From Bacteroidota bacterium (lineage in GTDB: Bacteria > Bacteroidota > Rhodothermia > Rhodothermales > UBA10348): a DNA stretch of 64,000 bases. Both the position numbers and the translations under genes were made by a program. The notes below the pieces were generated by a model that was not told where the DNA came from, did no database searches, and worked only from the letters and a program-made list of their open reading frames with translations. Below, piece by piece: positions 55,218 through 64,000 of this stretch. The stretch spans positions 340,676 to 404,675 of the forward strand of contig JAJCYR010000056.1 in assembly GCA_029262775.1 (NCBI GenBank), written 5' to 3'. Within the stretch, counting starts at the first letter, position 1, and each line of letters opens with the position of its first letter.

Positions 55218-55581
55218 TTCTGTCGCATTTGTAGGTGGTTTCCGCGCGGTCACACGGGCCACCTACCGGTGGATTCACTTTGCGAACCGTTACCTGGACA
55301 CTCTCTACACGGGGCGATTCCCGGAGCATTCGACGGGCCATCAGATACGCCAACCGCTCGATCAGAAAGAACCTGTTGTTCAGAATGATCTCCTTCGCAA
55401 GTGCATATACGTGCTCGTAATCGACCGTTTTTGTCAGGTCGTCTGACGCTGCCGCATCGCTGAAGTCGAGTTGCATCTCAACATCGACTTCGTAGCGGCC
55501 ACCGATGCGATGCTCTTCCTGCATAACCCCGTGATGGGCGTAGAACACCGCATTAACAAGGCGAACAATTCCTTTGGACAT
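55192..55581 (-). CDS. folB: Dihydroneopterin aldolase
   Basis: GIVRLVNAVFYAHHGVMQEEHRIGGRYEVDVEM...KTVDYEHVYALAKEIILNNRFFLIERLAYLMARRML. Confidence 0.9.
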   Translation of the reverse strand: MSKGIVRLVNAVFYAHHGVMQEEHRIGGRYEVDVEMQLDFSDAAASDDLTKTVDYEHVYALAKEIILNNRFFLIERLAYLMARRMLRESPRVESVQVTVRKVNPPVGGPCDRAETTYKCDRNDGYVPES

Positions 55582-55604
55582 GACGGAGGTGGACTGGTGT
55601 TGAT

Positions 55605-56609
55605 TCAGGAGGCATCTGCATCGACCGGAATTCCCTGTTCCATAAGGAGCAGGGAATCGGAGGCGGATCCCCTTCCGGACAAAACCCGGACCCGGACCCG
55701 CGACAGAAATATGGTGGCGTAAAGACCCAGTATGGTATCCGATCTACGCATATGTTCATTCATGACGGACGTAACAACGGCATCCCGGGCATCGTTGTCG
55801 ACATCAATATAGCGCGCGCCATTCGGGCCGGGATCAGCGGGTGCCGGAAAACTGCGCTCCGGCTCAAACGCCCGGTTTCCTCTGTGGCAACCCAGGCACT
55901 GAATTGGTGACTGTAGGGGGTCCGGCTCTTTGAAAATCCGATCCGTGAGGTGTCCGTCGCCGTCATACGACACGTAGTCCCATGTGTCACTTTGACGCTT
56001 CCACATGATGGTTGTCTCCATAATCTGGTTTTCGACCATGTGGTCCGCCACGAACAACGTTCCCTCAGGATAGATCAGCGCTCCGCCTCGGGAGCGCTCA
56101 GAAAGCGCATGGCGCACAGCCGATTCCTGTACCGAGACGACCCTCTCGTACGGCGACATGGAGCCTTTGACGGGAATCCGTAACCAGCCCTCGGCTTCCC
56201 GCCAATTGCCCACGCGCTCTATCCATTCGCCAATTGAACGGGGATGGCCTGCAGCATCGTGCCAAGTGTCCTGAATGAAGGTTGAAAAAATGTCCCAGTC
56301 CACGAATTCATGCGTCAGAAGCGGCAGAAGGCCGGGAGCCTTGCTGCGGATGGAGTCCTCCGGAGCGAGATAATACATACCATCGGAATGGTACAGCACG
56401 TTGGCCGAAAGCGGGTCGCGTGGCGGGTCCAGGTACACGTTCAGCCAGTACGTCAACAGGACGTCCTGTCCCGGTTTTTCGAGATCCACGGCCAGGGACC
56501 CGGGCGGAACCGGAGGTGACGGCTGCGCACAGGCCGAGAGCGCAACGAGGAGCACCAGGAACAGGGAAGCCGGGGCTGAATTCGGACGTGACAAATGGTG
56601 GACTGTCAT
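55605..56609 (-). CDS. Lipoprotein with CxxCH haem motif, cytochrome P460-like
   Basis: LVALSAC lipobox; YPEGTLFVADHMVEN...WDYVSYDGDGHLTDRIF...IQCLGCHRGNRAFEPERSFP. Confidence 0.65.
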   Translation of the reverse strand: MTVHHLSRPNSAPASLFLVLLVALSACAQPSPPVPPGSLAVDLEKPGQDVLLTYWLNVYLDPPRDPLSANVLYHSDGMYYLAPEDSIRSKAPGLLPLLTHEFVDWDIFSTFIQDTWHDAAGHPRSIGEWIERVGNWREAEGWLRIPVKGSMSPYERVVSVQESAVRHALSERSRGGALIYPEGTLFVADHMVENQIMETTIMWKRQSDTWDYVSYDGDGHLTDRIFKEPDPLQSPIQCLGCHRGNRAFEPERSFPAPADPGPNGARYIDVDNDARDAVVTSVMNEHMRRSDTILGLYATIFLSRVRVRVLSGRGSASDSLLLMEQGIPVDADAS

Positions 56610-56714
56610 GATGCCAGCCCAACGACCTGGCGGAGACGGGCGTTCCCTTTACATTTCAGGTTTCGGAGATTCGTCCGATTTTGTAAAGTACGAGGTCCAT
56701 CCATTCCAATATAG

Positions 56715-57668
56715 TTGGCATATTACCCCCTACATATTGTCGTCATTGCCGTCATGGTGTCCATGGTGGCCGGCTTGCTGGCGGGATGGATGGTGGCCCG
56801 CCTCGCACTTTCCAGGCTGCGGGATGATCTGGACCTGACCAATCGCCGCCTGAAGTTGCAGAACATGAAGCTGGAGCGCGAGCGGTTCAATCTATCCCGT
56901 GCCCAATTGCAGTCCCTGGACGCCGATGACGATGCCTCTCAGCATGATGCCGATGCAAGCGATACTCCTGTCGATAGTTCGACGTTACATGCAGGGCTGA
57001 CCGAAGAAATCGATGGGCTTCAGCTCGAAAACGACCTGCTCCGGAGCGAGTACGCTCTGGAGACAGCAGTACTTCGGGATCGGATACTGGCACTCGAGGA
57101 ACAGTTGAACCAGCGATTCGTGGGGCAAGAAGCAGTCTATGAGGACCTGGACGGGTTGGTTGAACCGGACGAAATTGAGCTGGACGAAGTCGAACCGGAC
57201 GAAATTGAGCCCCCAGAAGTCCGAGTCCAGGAAAAAAAGGCGAAACCGACCGCACCGGACACCTTCCGCTTTGGCATGCATTGGGTGGAGCCGCCCGCGC
57301 CAAGGCCTGTGGCTGGAAAGAAGGTCCCTCCGAAAATTGAAAAACCGGTGTTTAAGCCTGTAATCAACATGATGACGGGCGCGGACACCTCAGCAGGCAC
57401 CACAAACAGTGCCCTACAAAGCCTGCTCGGGCTCAATTCCGAGTTGTTTCACATGCTGCGGGACGCAGGGTACACCAATGTGGATCGGATTGCCCGCCTG
57501 ACGCCAGCCGAAGTGGACGCCCTGTCCGAACTACTCCGCATTCCGGCGGCACGCATTGAAATGCGCTGGATCCCGGACGCACAAATGGCACAGTTCAGTC
57601 CCGAGTTCAGTTCCAAATTCAGTGAAGGGCTGAATAACGGACCTGGATCTGAGACGCCGGAATCGTAG
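56715..57668 (+). CDS. Membrane-anchored coiled-coil protein with C-terminal HHH-like segment, unknown function
   Basis: N-terminal TM (IVVIAVMVSMVAGLLAGWMVA), coiled-coil, acidic linker, FHMLRDAGYTNVDRIARLTPAEVDALSELLRIPAARIE. Confidence 0.7.
   Translation: MAYYPLHIVVIAVMVSMVAGLLAGWMVARLALSRLRDDLDLTNRRLKLQNMKLERERFNLSRAQLQSLDADDDASQHDADASDTPVDSSTLHAGLTEEIDGLQLENDLLRSEYALETAVLRDRILALEEQLNQRFVGQEAVYEDLDGLVEPDEIELDEVEPDEIEPPEVRVQEKKAKPTAPDTFRFGMHWVEPPAPRPVAGKKVPPKIEKPVFKPVINMMTGADTSAGTTNSALQSLLGLNSELFHMLRDAGYTNVDRIARLTPAEVDALSELLRIPAARIEMRWIPDAQMAQFSPEFSSKFSEGLNNGPGSETPES
57162..57210. repeat. Short direct repeat, 19 bp at 30-bp spacing
   Basis: gaaccggacgaaattgagc at 57162-57180 and 57192-57210; encodes EPDEIELDEVEPDEIEPP. 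Confidence 0.8.
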
Positions 57669-58563
57669 TCAGAGTTCGAAAAGCGTTGATTCTGTTCTCT
57701 ATATCTGTCATAGCCAACGCCAGCAGACGCTCCGGGCCAAAACTTTCCACGCAACAGGACGCAACTGCGCTTCCAAATACAAGAGCGTTTTTCAGATCGT
57801 CACTTCCGAAGCTGTTCGCCGCGTCAAGATACCCGGCAAATCCACCCATGAATGCATCCCCGGCACCCGTCGGATCCTGAATGTCTTCAAGGGGATATGC
57901 TGGAACGGCGAAAACCTCTTCTTCTGTGAACATGAGTGCGCCATGCTCACCTTTCTTGACGATCACAATGTTGGGTCCCATGTCCCTGATGAGCCGGGCC
58001 GCTCGCACCAGATTGGGCTCGCCGGAGAGTTCGCGGGCTTCTGAATCATTGATGGCCAGACAATCCACACGGGCCAGCACTTCTCGAAGCGCATCGGGAG
58101 TACTCTCGATCCAGTAATTCATGGTATCACATAATACGAATCCCGGTGACTCCACCTGATCCAGCACACGGAGTTGAACGGCCGGATGAAGGTTGCCGAG
58201 ACAAACGACACGGGAATTGACGAAGGAGTCTGGTAAAACGGGTGAGAATGACGCCAGAACGTTCAGGTCCGTATACAGTGTATCCCGTTGGTTCAGATCA
58301 TAATGGTACTTCCCTCCCCAGGCGAACGTTTTGCCCTTTCCGTCCACTTCGAGTCCCGACAAATCGATCCCGGAGGACTCGAGGACACTCATGTATTCTT
58401 CAGGGAAGTCCGCCCCCACCACAGCCACGATCCGTGGGTGTGGTGTGAAAAACCGTGCAGCCATCGTTATGTACATGGCACTCCCCCCCAGTGCCCGATC
58501 GCGTTTGCCGAATGGCGTTTCAATACGATCAAAGGCAACGGTGCCTACTGCCAAAATGCTCAT
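57619..58563 (-). CDS. PfkB family carbohydrate kinase
   Basis: LAVGTVAFDRIETPFGKRDRALGGSAMYITMAARFF; DIQDPTGAGDAFMGGFAGYLD. Confidence 0.93.
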   Translation of the reverse strand: MSILAVGTVAFDRIETPFGKRDRALGGSAMYITMAARFFTPHPRIVAVVGADFPEEYMSVLESSGIDLSGLEVDGKGKTFAWGGKYHYDLNQRDTLYTDLNVLASFSPVLPDSFVNSRVVCLGNLHPAVQLRVLDQVESPGFVLCDTMNYWIESTPDALREVLARVDCLAINDSEARELSGEPNLVRAARLIRDMGPNIVIVKKGEHGALMFTEEEVFAVPAYPLEDIQDPTGAGDAFMGGFAGYLDAANSFGSDDLKNALVFGSAVASCCVESFGPERLLALAMTDIENRINAFRTLTTIPASQIQVRYSALH

Positions 58564-58731
58564 GAAATTGAGGGAGGTTGTGGCCGATGTAACGATGTTG
58601 GGCGACAGGACGGGCCAAATATACGTCGACCCCGATCGGCATACAGGAATCTTGTGCAGGCGGAAACGTCCGTGCAGACTGATAGTACTTTGCCACTACC
58701 CATTCCGTTGCCCACCTTCAGTCCGAACCGC

Positions 58732-61700
58732 ATGACAACAAAGCTGATCTCCCGCATTGTTCTGCTCCTGCTCGTTCTTGACGGCAGTACGGGTGCGCTT
58801 CGCGCCCAACCCGTAGACCGTGCCGCGGAACGCCAGTTTGCAGAGGGTCTGGAGATGTTTCACAGCGGTATGTTTGCGCGAGCCATCGACGAGTTTGGTG
58901 CCCTGACGGTAGACCAGCCAGACCATGTACGCACGATAGACGCCCTGTATTACATGGCAGAGGCCCACCTGGCGCTGGGTCACGAGGACGAAGCCATTCG
59001 CCTGCTCGAAGTATTCGACACCAATTACCCAAGGCATCCATTCGCCTTCGGGACCCGTCTGGCTCTCGGGAAATATTTTTTCGACCGGGGCGACTACGAA
59101 AGATCATATGACCTTCTTGCAGGTGTTCTTCAGCGCAGTCCGACCCGGGAGTCTTCAGCCGTTGCGCTCTACTGGATGGCAGAGTCCCGTTCGGAGACAC
59201 GCCGTCCGGACGAGGCCCGAGATCTGTTTGACCGTATCGTGGACGAGTTTCCCGATACGGACGCCGCTCCAAGGGCAGCCTACGCCGCGGCTCTTATCGA
59301 CGTCGAAGAACATCTGTTCACCTCTGCCGCAAGGCGCTTGGAGGCGTTGGCCAGCACCTTCCCAGATTCCGAGTTTACCCGGAACATGGGCCTTGCGCTT
59401 GCGGAAACGTATTACGAAATCAGCGATTACCGACGTGCCGCTGACGAAATTGTCCGTCAGCGACCTTACCTGGACGGCGAGGCCTACGACCGCGCTACGT
59501 TTCTACTCGCTGAATCGTACAACCAGTTGGGGCGCCATGAGGACGCCATAATTTCCTACAGGTACTTCACAGAAGAACGTCCGGAGAGTCCATATTACAG
59601 ACGAGCACTGTACGGCCTGGCGTGGAACTATCACCACCAGGAGACCTGGCAATGGGCAGCCGACAATTTCCGGCTCGTCCATGAATCCGGAGCTGATGAC
59701 CTGGCAGCGTCGGCCATGTACCATGCTGCCGTCAATCTCCGATTGGCCCGTCAGGACCGGGAGGCACTCAATACGTTTGAGCGCTATGTGACGAATTGGC
59801 CCGAACATGACCTTGCAGACCGGGGATGGTTCGAGTTGGGCATTCTGAGATACCAGCGGCGCGATTGGGCCGGTGCCCGGGAAGCCTTTAAGGTTTTTCT
59901 GGACGGTTTCGAGGACTCGGCCGTTCGTGGAGATGCGCTCATGCATTTGGGGAATACCAATGTAGCGCTGGGTGACTTCGATGCCGCGCTCAACGCATTC
60001 GACGAAGCCATCGCTCTGGATGCGGCTCCACGAGAGCTCCGCGAGCGCATCATATTTCAAAAAGCATGGTTGTTGTACAGAAATCGTGACTACCGGAGGG
60101 CCTCGGAAGAATTCCTCGCGCTTTTCGCGGCAAACAACTCCTCAGACACAGCCGATCAGACCCTGTTCTGGGCAGCAGAAAGTTTTTTCCAGTTGGAAAA
60201 CTTCGACAGGGCAGGTGCACTTTTTGAACAATACCTGCGAGATTTCCCAAGCGCTGACCAGGTCGATGCAGCGCAATACGCCCTCGGCTGGACCTATTTT
60301 CGTCAGGGCCGCTATGCAGACGCCATACCCCGGTTTGAATCGTTCCTCGCAGCCTATCGTGGCATTGGAGACACCGTTCCGTACCGCAGCGACGCCCGGT
60401 TACGCCTGGCTGACAGCTATTTCGCATTGAAACAATATCCGCAGGCCGTACGCGTGTACGGACAGTTGGCGGCCGAGGGTGACGATTATGCCCTTTTTCA
60501 AATCGGACAGGCATATTCGAATGCAGGCGACGCCCTGGAAGCCATTTCCACGTTCCAGCAACTGATCGAGGACTACCCCTCCAGTGAATGGCGGGAAGAA
60601 ACCCGCTACCAGTTGGGATATCTGTACTTCCTGAATCAGGAATATGAGTTGGCCGTGGATTCCTATCGCGAGTTGACGGAGTCCTTCCCAACGGATCCGC
60701 TCGCTGCCAAAGCCCAATACGGTATTGGAGATGCGTACTTCAATGCAGGACGCACCAACGACGCCGTAAATGCCTACATGGCTGTTCTCAGTGACTATCC
60801 GGACAGTCCATTCACAGCCGATGCGGCATCCGGCATCCAGTTCGCTCTCCTGGCAAGTGGCAACGCGGATCGATCCGACGCTATCATCGACTCACTGGCA
60901 CAGATACATGCTGGCTCCTCCCTGGCGGAAGTGCTCCGCTTCCGCCAGGCCGAAACACGGTATCAGTCCGGACTTCCGGACCAGGCACTGGCGGATTTTG
61001 AATCGCTTTTGGCCGATGGCGTGTCCCGCGGCAGACGAGCCGATGTGTACTGGTACATGGGTCTTATCCAGCGTGAGAACGGCAATACCGCTGCCGCCAT
61101 GAGGGCACTACGCTTGGGTCTCGAAGACACTGATTCCGGTCGCCGGAAGGACTTGGCGCGGCTTCTCGGTGCGCTGCAGCTGGTAGAGCAGGACTACGAT
61201 GGAGCGCTGTCGACGTACGATATCATGGTGCAAGTCACGACTCCCGGCACCAATGAGCGTGCACAGGCGCTCTATGGTCGCAGCCGTGCACTCTCCGGTC
61301 TCGGACGCGCCGAGGAAGCCCGCGGATTACTTGAGGATGTGGTTCAAACGGCTCCAGACAGTCCGGCATCGTATCCGGCACTACTTGGTTTGGCGCGAAT
61401 CCATATTGAAGCCAGAGCGGTCACCCAGGCAATCACCCTTCTGGAAAAGGTTTCTCGCAACGCACGCGATGCCACAGGTGCGGAGGCACTCTTCGTTTTG
61501 GGAGAATTGTATTTCTCAGAGGGCGACGCTGCTCGTTCCATCGCGACTCTTTCTCGCATGTCTGCCTTATTTCCAGGGTATCCTGAATGGATGGCGCGTA
61601 GTCTTGGACTGCAGGGACGGGCCTTCGAGCAGATGGGCAATCCGGGCGAAGCGCTTCGCATCTACAAGGAACTTGTGGCCACGTATCCGGAGAGTCCGGA

Positions 61701-61746
61701 CGCCGGGAATGCCCGGGAGCGCATTGAAGATCTGGAGGTTGAATAA
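58732..61746 (+). CDS. Large tetratricopeptide repeat protein, exported
   Basis: Signal peptide MTTKLISRIVLLLLVLDGSTGALRAQ; many TPR units (e.g. ALGWTYFRQGRYADAIPRFESFL, YQLGYLYFLNQEYELAVDSYREL). ORF opens at 58288; 58732 preferred. Confidence 0.92.
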   Translation: MTTKLISRIVLLLLVLDGSTGALRAQPVDRAAERQFAEGLEMFHSGMFARAIDEFGALTVDQPDHVRTIDALYYMAEAHLALGHEDEAIRLLEVFDTNYPRHPFAFGTRLALGKYFFDRGDYERSYDLLAGVLQRSPTRESSAVALYWMAESRSETRRPDEARDLFDRIVDEFPDTDAAPRAAYAAALIDVEEHLFTSAARRLEALASTFPDSEFTRNMGLALAETYYEISDYRRAADEIVRQRPYLDGEAYDRATFLLAESYNQLGRHEDAIISYRYFTEERPESPYYRRALYGLAWNYHHQETWQWAADNFRLVHESGADDLAASAMYHAAVNLRLARQDREALNTFERYVTNWPEHDLADRGWFELGILRYQRRDWAGAREAFKVFLDGFEDSAVRGDALMHLGNTNVALGDFDAALNAFDEAIALDAAPRELRERIIFQKAWLLYRNRDYRRASEEFLALFAANNSSDTADQTLFWAAESFFQLENFDRAGALFEQYLRDFPSADQVDAAQYALGWTYFRQGRYADAIPRFESFLAAYRGIGDTVPYRSDARLRLADSYFALKQYPQAVRVYGQLAAEGDDYALFQIGQAYSNAGDALEAISTFQQLIEDYPSSEWREETRYQLGYLYFLNQEYELAVDSYRELTESFPTDPLAAKAQYGIGDAYFNAGRTNDAVNAYMAVLSDYPDSPFTADAASGIQFALLASGNADRSDAIIDSLAQIHAGSSLAEVLRFRQAETRYQSGLPDQALADFESLLADGVSRGRRADVYWYMGLIQRENGNTAAAMRALRLGLEDTDSGRRKDLARLLGALQLVEQDYDGALSTYDIMVQVTTPGTNERAQALYGRSRALSGLGRAEEARGLLEDVVQTAPDSPASYPALLGLARIHIEARAVTQAITLLEKVSRNARDATGAEALFVLGELYFSEGDAARSIATLSRMSALFPGYPEWMARSLGLQGRAFEQMGNPGEALRIYKELVATYPESPDAGNARERIEDLEVE

Positions 61747-63476
61747 TGAAGCCGGTATACACCATCACGTTATGCTGCCTGTTCGCCGGCCTCGCCCAGG
61801 CCCAGGAGACGCCGGTTCTGCCCGACCTCGCACCGAGACAGGTAGAAATCACCGGAGACCTTACCATTTCATTTCCGTCACTCAGACGACAACCGTTGAT
61901 CGGGTTCAACCCGCCGCCGTCGGTCCCGAACATCCCGGATGCGCGACGCCCCTACACGGGTACCTACAAACAATCGGGGGCCGAACTGCCACCCAGCCCG
62001 CTGGCACCCCCGGCTCCCCCTCCAGTTTCCGCATTTGCATCCCGAGAGGCCAAGTCCGGGAGTATCACGCTTCAGGCCGGTCGCTATCTGGATCGACTCG
62101 TGGATGCGGACGTGGAGCTGTACGTGGACAATATTCAGTCGGTCACGGTATCGGTTTCCTACTTTGGGACCGACGGACACGATTCCACACCGACTGGGGG
62201 CTCCACCGATCGGGACCTCTTTTCTTCTGACCTCAGGTGGCGCCGGGTAGCTGGTCCCGGACTTTTGGGCCTCCAGGCCGGACTGACGCGTGACTCGTGG
62301 AGTCTTGTCGGCGCCACTCCCGTTCCTGGTGCACTGTCTTTGCCCAATCCGGAACGAACCGTCTCGGCCCTGCGCCTGGGTGCACGATGGGGTTCTCGGC
62401 CGGGCTCCAATCTACCCTACGATGTAGGCCTGAAATGGACCTCGTCGGAAGTCGACACAGATATTTTTGATACGGCCGTGCGGGAAGATCCCTCTACCGA
62501 TCGGCATGAAAACAGACTGGTTGGGAGCGGACGCGTAACCATTCCCGTTTCCTCGTGGTCTCTCGCCATGAAAGCCTCCGGTGCACTCTCTGGTCTTGAC
62601 GAAAATGGTTCGGTCTCTCTGGGTACGACCAGCGATGCCGACGCCCGCATCAGCGTTGCTACGCCGCGTGGGCGGCGTCTGGAATTGGAGCTGGGTGCCG
62701 CGCTTCTTGCGCTCGATAGCGATCCGCAGGGTCCGGGCACCTCGTCCCGAAGCGAAACCTTCATCGTCCCGATGGGCAAACTGCGATTCTGGCTCAATGA
62801 GTCGACCTCGTTCTTCGCTGGATCAGATCCCGGCTTGATTAGACAGTCCTCGCTTTCCATATTGGATGTCAATCCGTTTATTCGTGATGAGCCGTTCATC
62901 CTGCCCGATCTGTACAGTATTCGTGGTTATGCCGGCTTCCTGAACACCGCTCGATACACGGAATGGGAGGTGCGTGCCGGTTTCGACCGGGCGCCCTCCT
63001 TTGGCTTTCATACCGAAAGCCTCGTTCCCCTCGGTGGATACAGTGCAGGTTATTTTGACCGGGGAATCGACGAAATGGATCGATTCTACGTCGAGTCATC
63101 CTTTGCAGTCATCCTGTCTCCAGCTTTCCATAGCGGCGTGAGTGCCACGCTGCAGCAAACGGAACTGGATGTGACGGGCGAAGATGTACCGTTCATTTCG
63201 CCTGTTTCCGTGAAACCGTGGATTCAGAGCAGCAGCTTTGGTGGACGGCTGGACGTGTACAGTGAACTGCTGTTCGAGTCAGCCCGAGACCGTGATACCA
63301 GGGGAAATCTGGAAACCGATGATTATTGGCGATTTGGTGTCCAGACGAGATATCACCTGCGTCCGGGATTTGCCATCTCCGTTGGATTAAGGCATGTGTT
63401 TTCGGAGCCTGACTTCTGGTCAGGCCAACCACTGGAAGAATCTGCCGTCCACGCCGGGGTCGGGTGGCGCTGGTGA
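61746..63476 (+). CDS. Predicted outer-membrane protein, unknown function
   Basis: Signal peptide MKPVYTITLCCLFAGLAQAQ; strand-rich sequence ending HAGVGWRW; TAATG overlap with the TPR gene. Confidence 0.75.
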   Translation: MKPVYTITLCCLFAGLAQAQETPVLPDLAPRQVEITGDLTISFPSLRRQPLIGFNPPPSVPNIPDARRPYTGTYKQSGAELPPSPLAPPAPPPVSAFASREAKSGSITLQAGRYLDRLVDADVELYVDNIQSVTVSVSYFGTDGHDSTPTGGSTDRDLFSSDLRWRRVAGPGLLGLQAGLTRDSWSLVGATPVPGALSLPNPERTVSALRLGARWGSRPGSNLPYDVGLKWTSSEVDTDIFDTAVREDPSTDRHENRLVGSGRVTIPVSSWSLAMKASGALSGLDENGSVSLGTTSDADARISVATPRGRRLELELGAALLALDSDPQGPGTSSRSETFIVPMGKLRFWLNESTSFFAGSDPGLIRQSSLSILDVNPFIRDEPFILPDLYSIRGYAGFLNTARYTEWEVRAGFDRAPSFGFHTESLVPLGGYSAGYFDRGIDEMDRFYVESSFAVILSPAFHSGVSATLQQTELDVTGEDVPFISPVSVKPWIQSSSFGGRLDVYSELLFESARDRDTRGNLETDDYWRFGVQTRYHLRPGFAISVGLRHVFSEPDFWSGQPLEESAVHAGVGWRW

Positions 63477-63500
63477 GGGTATACAGGGTATCTTGCAGGC

Positions 63501-64000
63501 ATGATTGATCCGGAGTCCACACACAGGGAAGCGGTTTTAACCGTAGCATACCGTCTGATGAGCGGTAGGCGCACCTCTCTTGCGCGGCTCGGTGAACTCA
63601 GAACCGTGCACGAGAGTGCTCGAAAGCAGGGAACGGCCTGGTACCCTCCCGCCGAGCGGGTCATTTTCGACCCTTCCAGAACCAGGGGCGAGGATGAGCC
63701 ACCATCTGCCGTTGATTTTCTGTCGCGCGAAATCAGAAGCCGCCTCGCAGAGCACGGACGTGCACGTATGGACGGTCTGGGTGTTTTCTCGTCGGAGGAC
63801 GGTGAAGTCCGATTTTCAGCGGCGAGCGATCTGCAGCATGTCGTCAATCATGCCTATGCGCATCTCGAGTCGCATGAACAGCCTCTAACCAAAGAAGGCG
63901 CCTTCGCCGTGACGGAGGAAACCGCCAGCAAGGCGGAACCCGAGGGCACCACCGGAAATCGCGAACCGGATTCGACGGAGACGCCTCCCATCCCCCCCGT
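63501..64000 (+). CDS. Hypothetical protein, possible HU-like N-terminal domain; truncated by window edge
   Basis: Open reading frame from ATG 63501 to the window end (MIDPESTHREAVLTVAYRLMSGRRTSLARLGEL...RSRLAEHGRARMDGLGVFSSEDGEVRFSAASDLQHVVNHAYAHLESHEQ...); absent from the ORF track because there is no stop. Confidence 0.6.
   Translation, partial: MIDPESTHREAVLTVAYRLMSGRRTSLARLGELRTVHESARKQGTAWYPPAERVIFDPSRTRGEDEPPSAVDFLSREIRSRLAEHGRARMDGLGVFSSEDGEVRFSAASDLQHVVNHAYAHLESHEQPLTKEGAFAVTEETASKAEPEGTTGNREPDSTETPPIPP

Noticed and set aside
1-64000. Prophage, transposon or integrative element
   Set aside because: No integrase, transposase, terminal repeats or phage structural genes; the three tRNAs show no duplicated 3' ends typical of att sites.

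Overview
This 64 kb window looks like compact, gene-dense chromosomal DNA from a GC-rich Bacteroidota/Rhodothermota-type bacterium. That placement is inferred from PorD (DUF4835), an S46 peptidase, TonB, many Sec-exported beta-barrel proteins and a PycTM-family protein. I see about 40 protein-coding genes and three tRNAs (initiator Met, Leu-TAG, Ser-CGA). There is one very clear intrinsic terminator, one further strong hairpin, a 60-bp tandem repeat and a near-perfect 17-bp palindrome. I see no IS element, integrase, phage gene or CRISPR array. Recognisable core genes include alaS, polA, thiE, lnt, maf, ppk1, folB, porD and an rml-type nucleotide-sugar operon. Exported or cell-associated peptidases and hydrolases are abundant (S46, M14, M16, M24, M3, a gluzincin fusion, penicillin acylase, asparaginase). 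The most interesting locus is at 45182-48631. There a PycTM-type (Pycsar effector family) membrane protein is translationally coupled (TAATG) to a SixA histidine phosphatase, and both are convergent with an uncharacterised 798-aa GAF protein; no nucleotide cyclase is visible in the window. Other notable points are enzyme-to-outer-membrane-barrel fusions, frequent 3' overlaps between convergent genes, a ParA-penicillin acylase-transporter operon without ParB, two histidine kinases with degenerate receiver-like N-termini, and a TPR/outer-membrane-protein operon running off the right edge. All family calls were made by eye from the translations; no database search was run.
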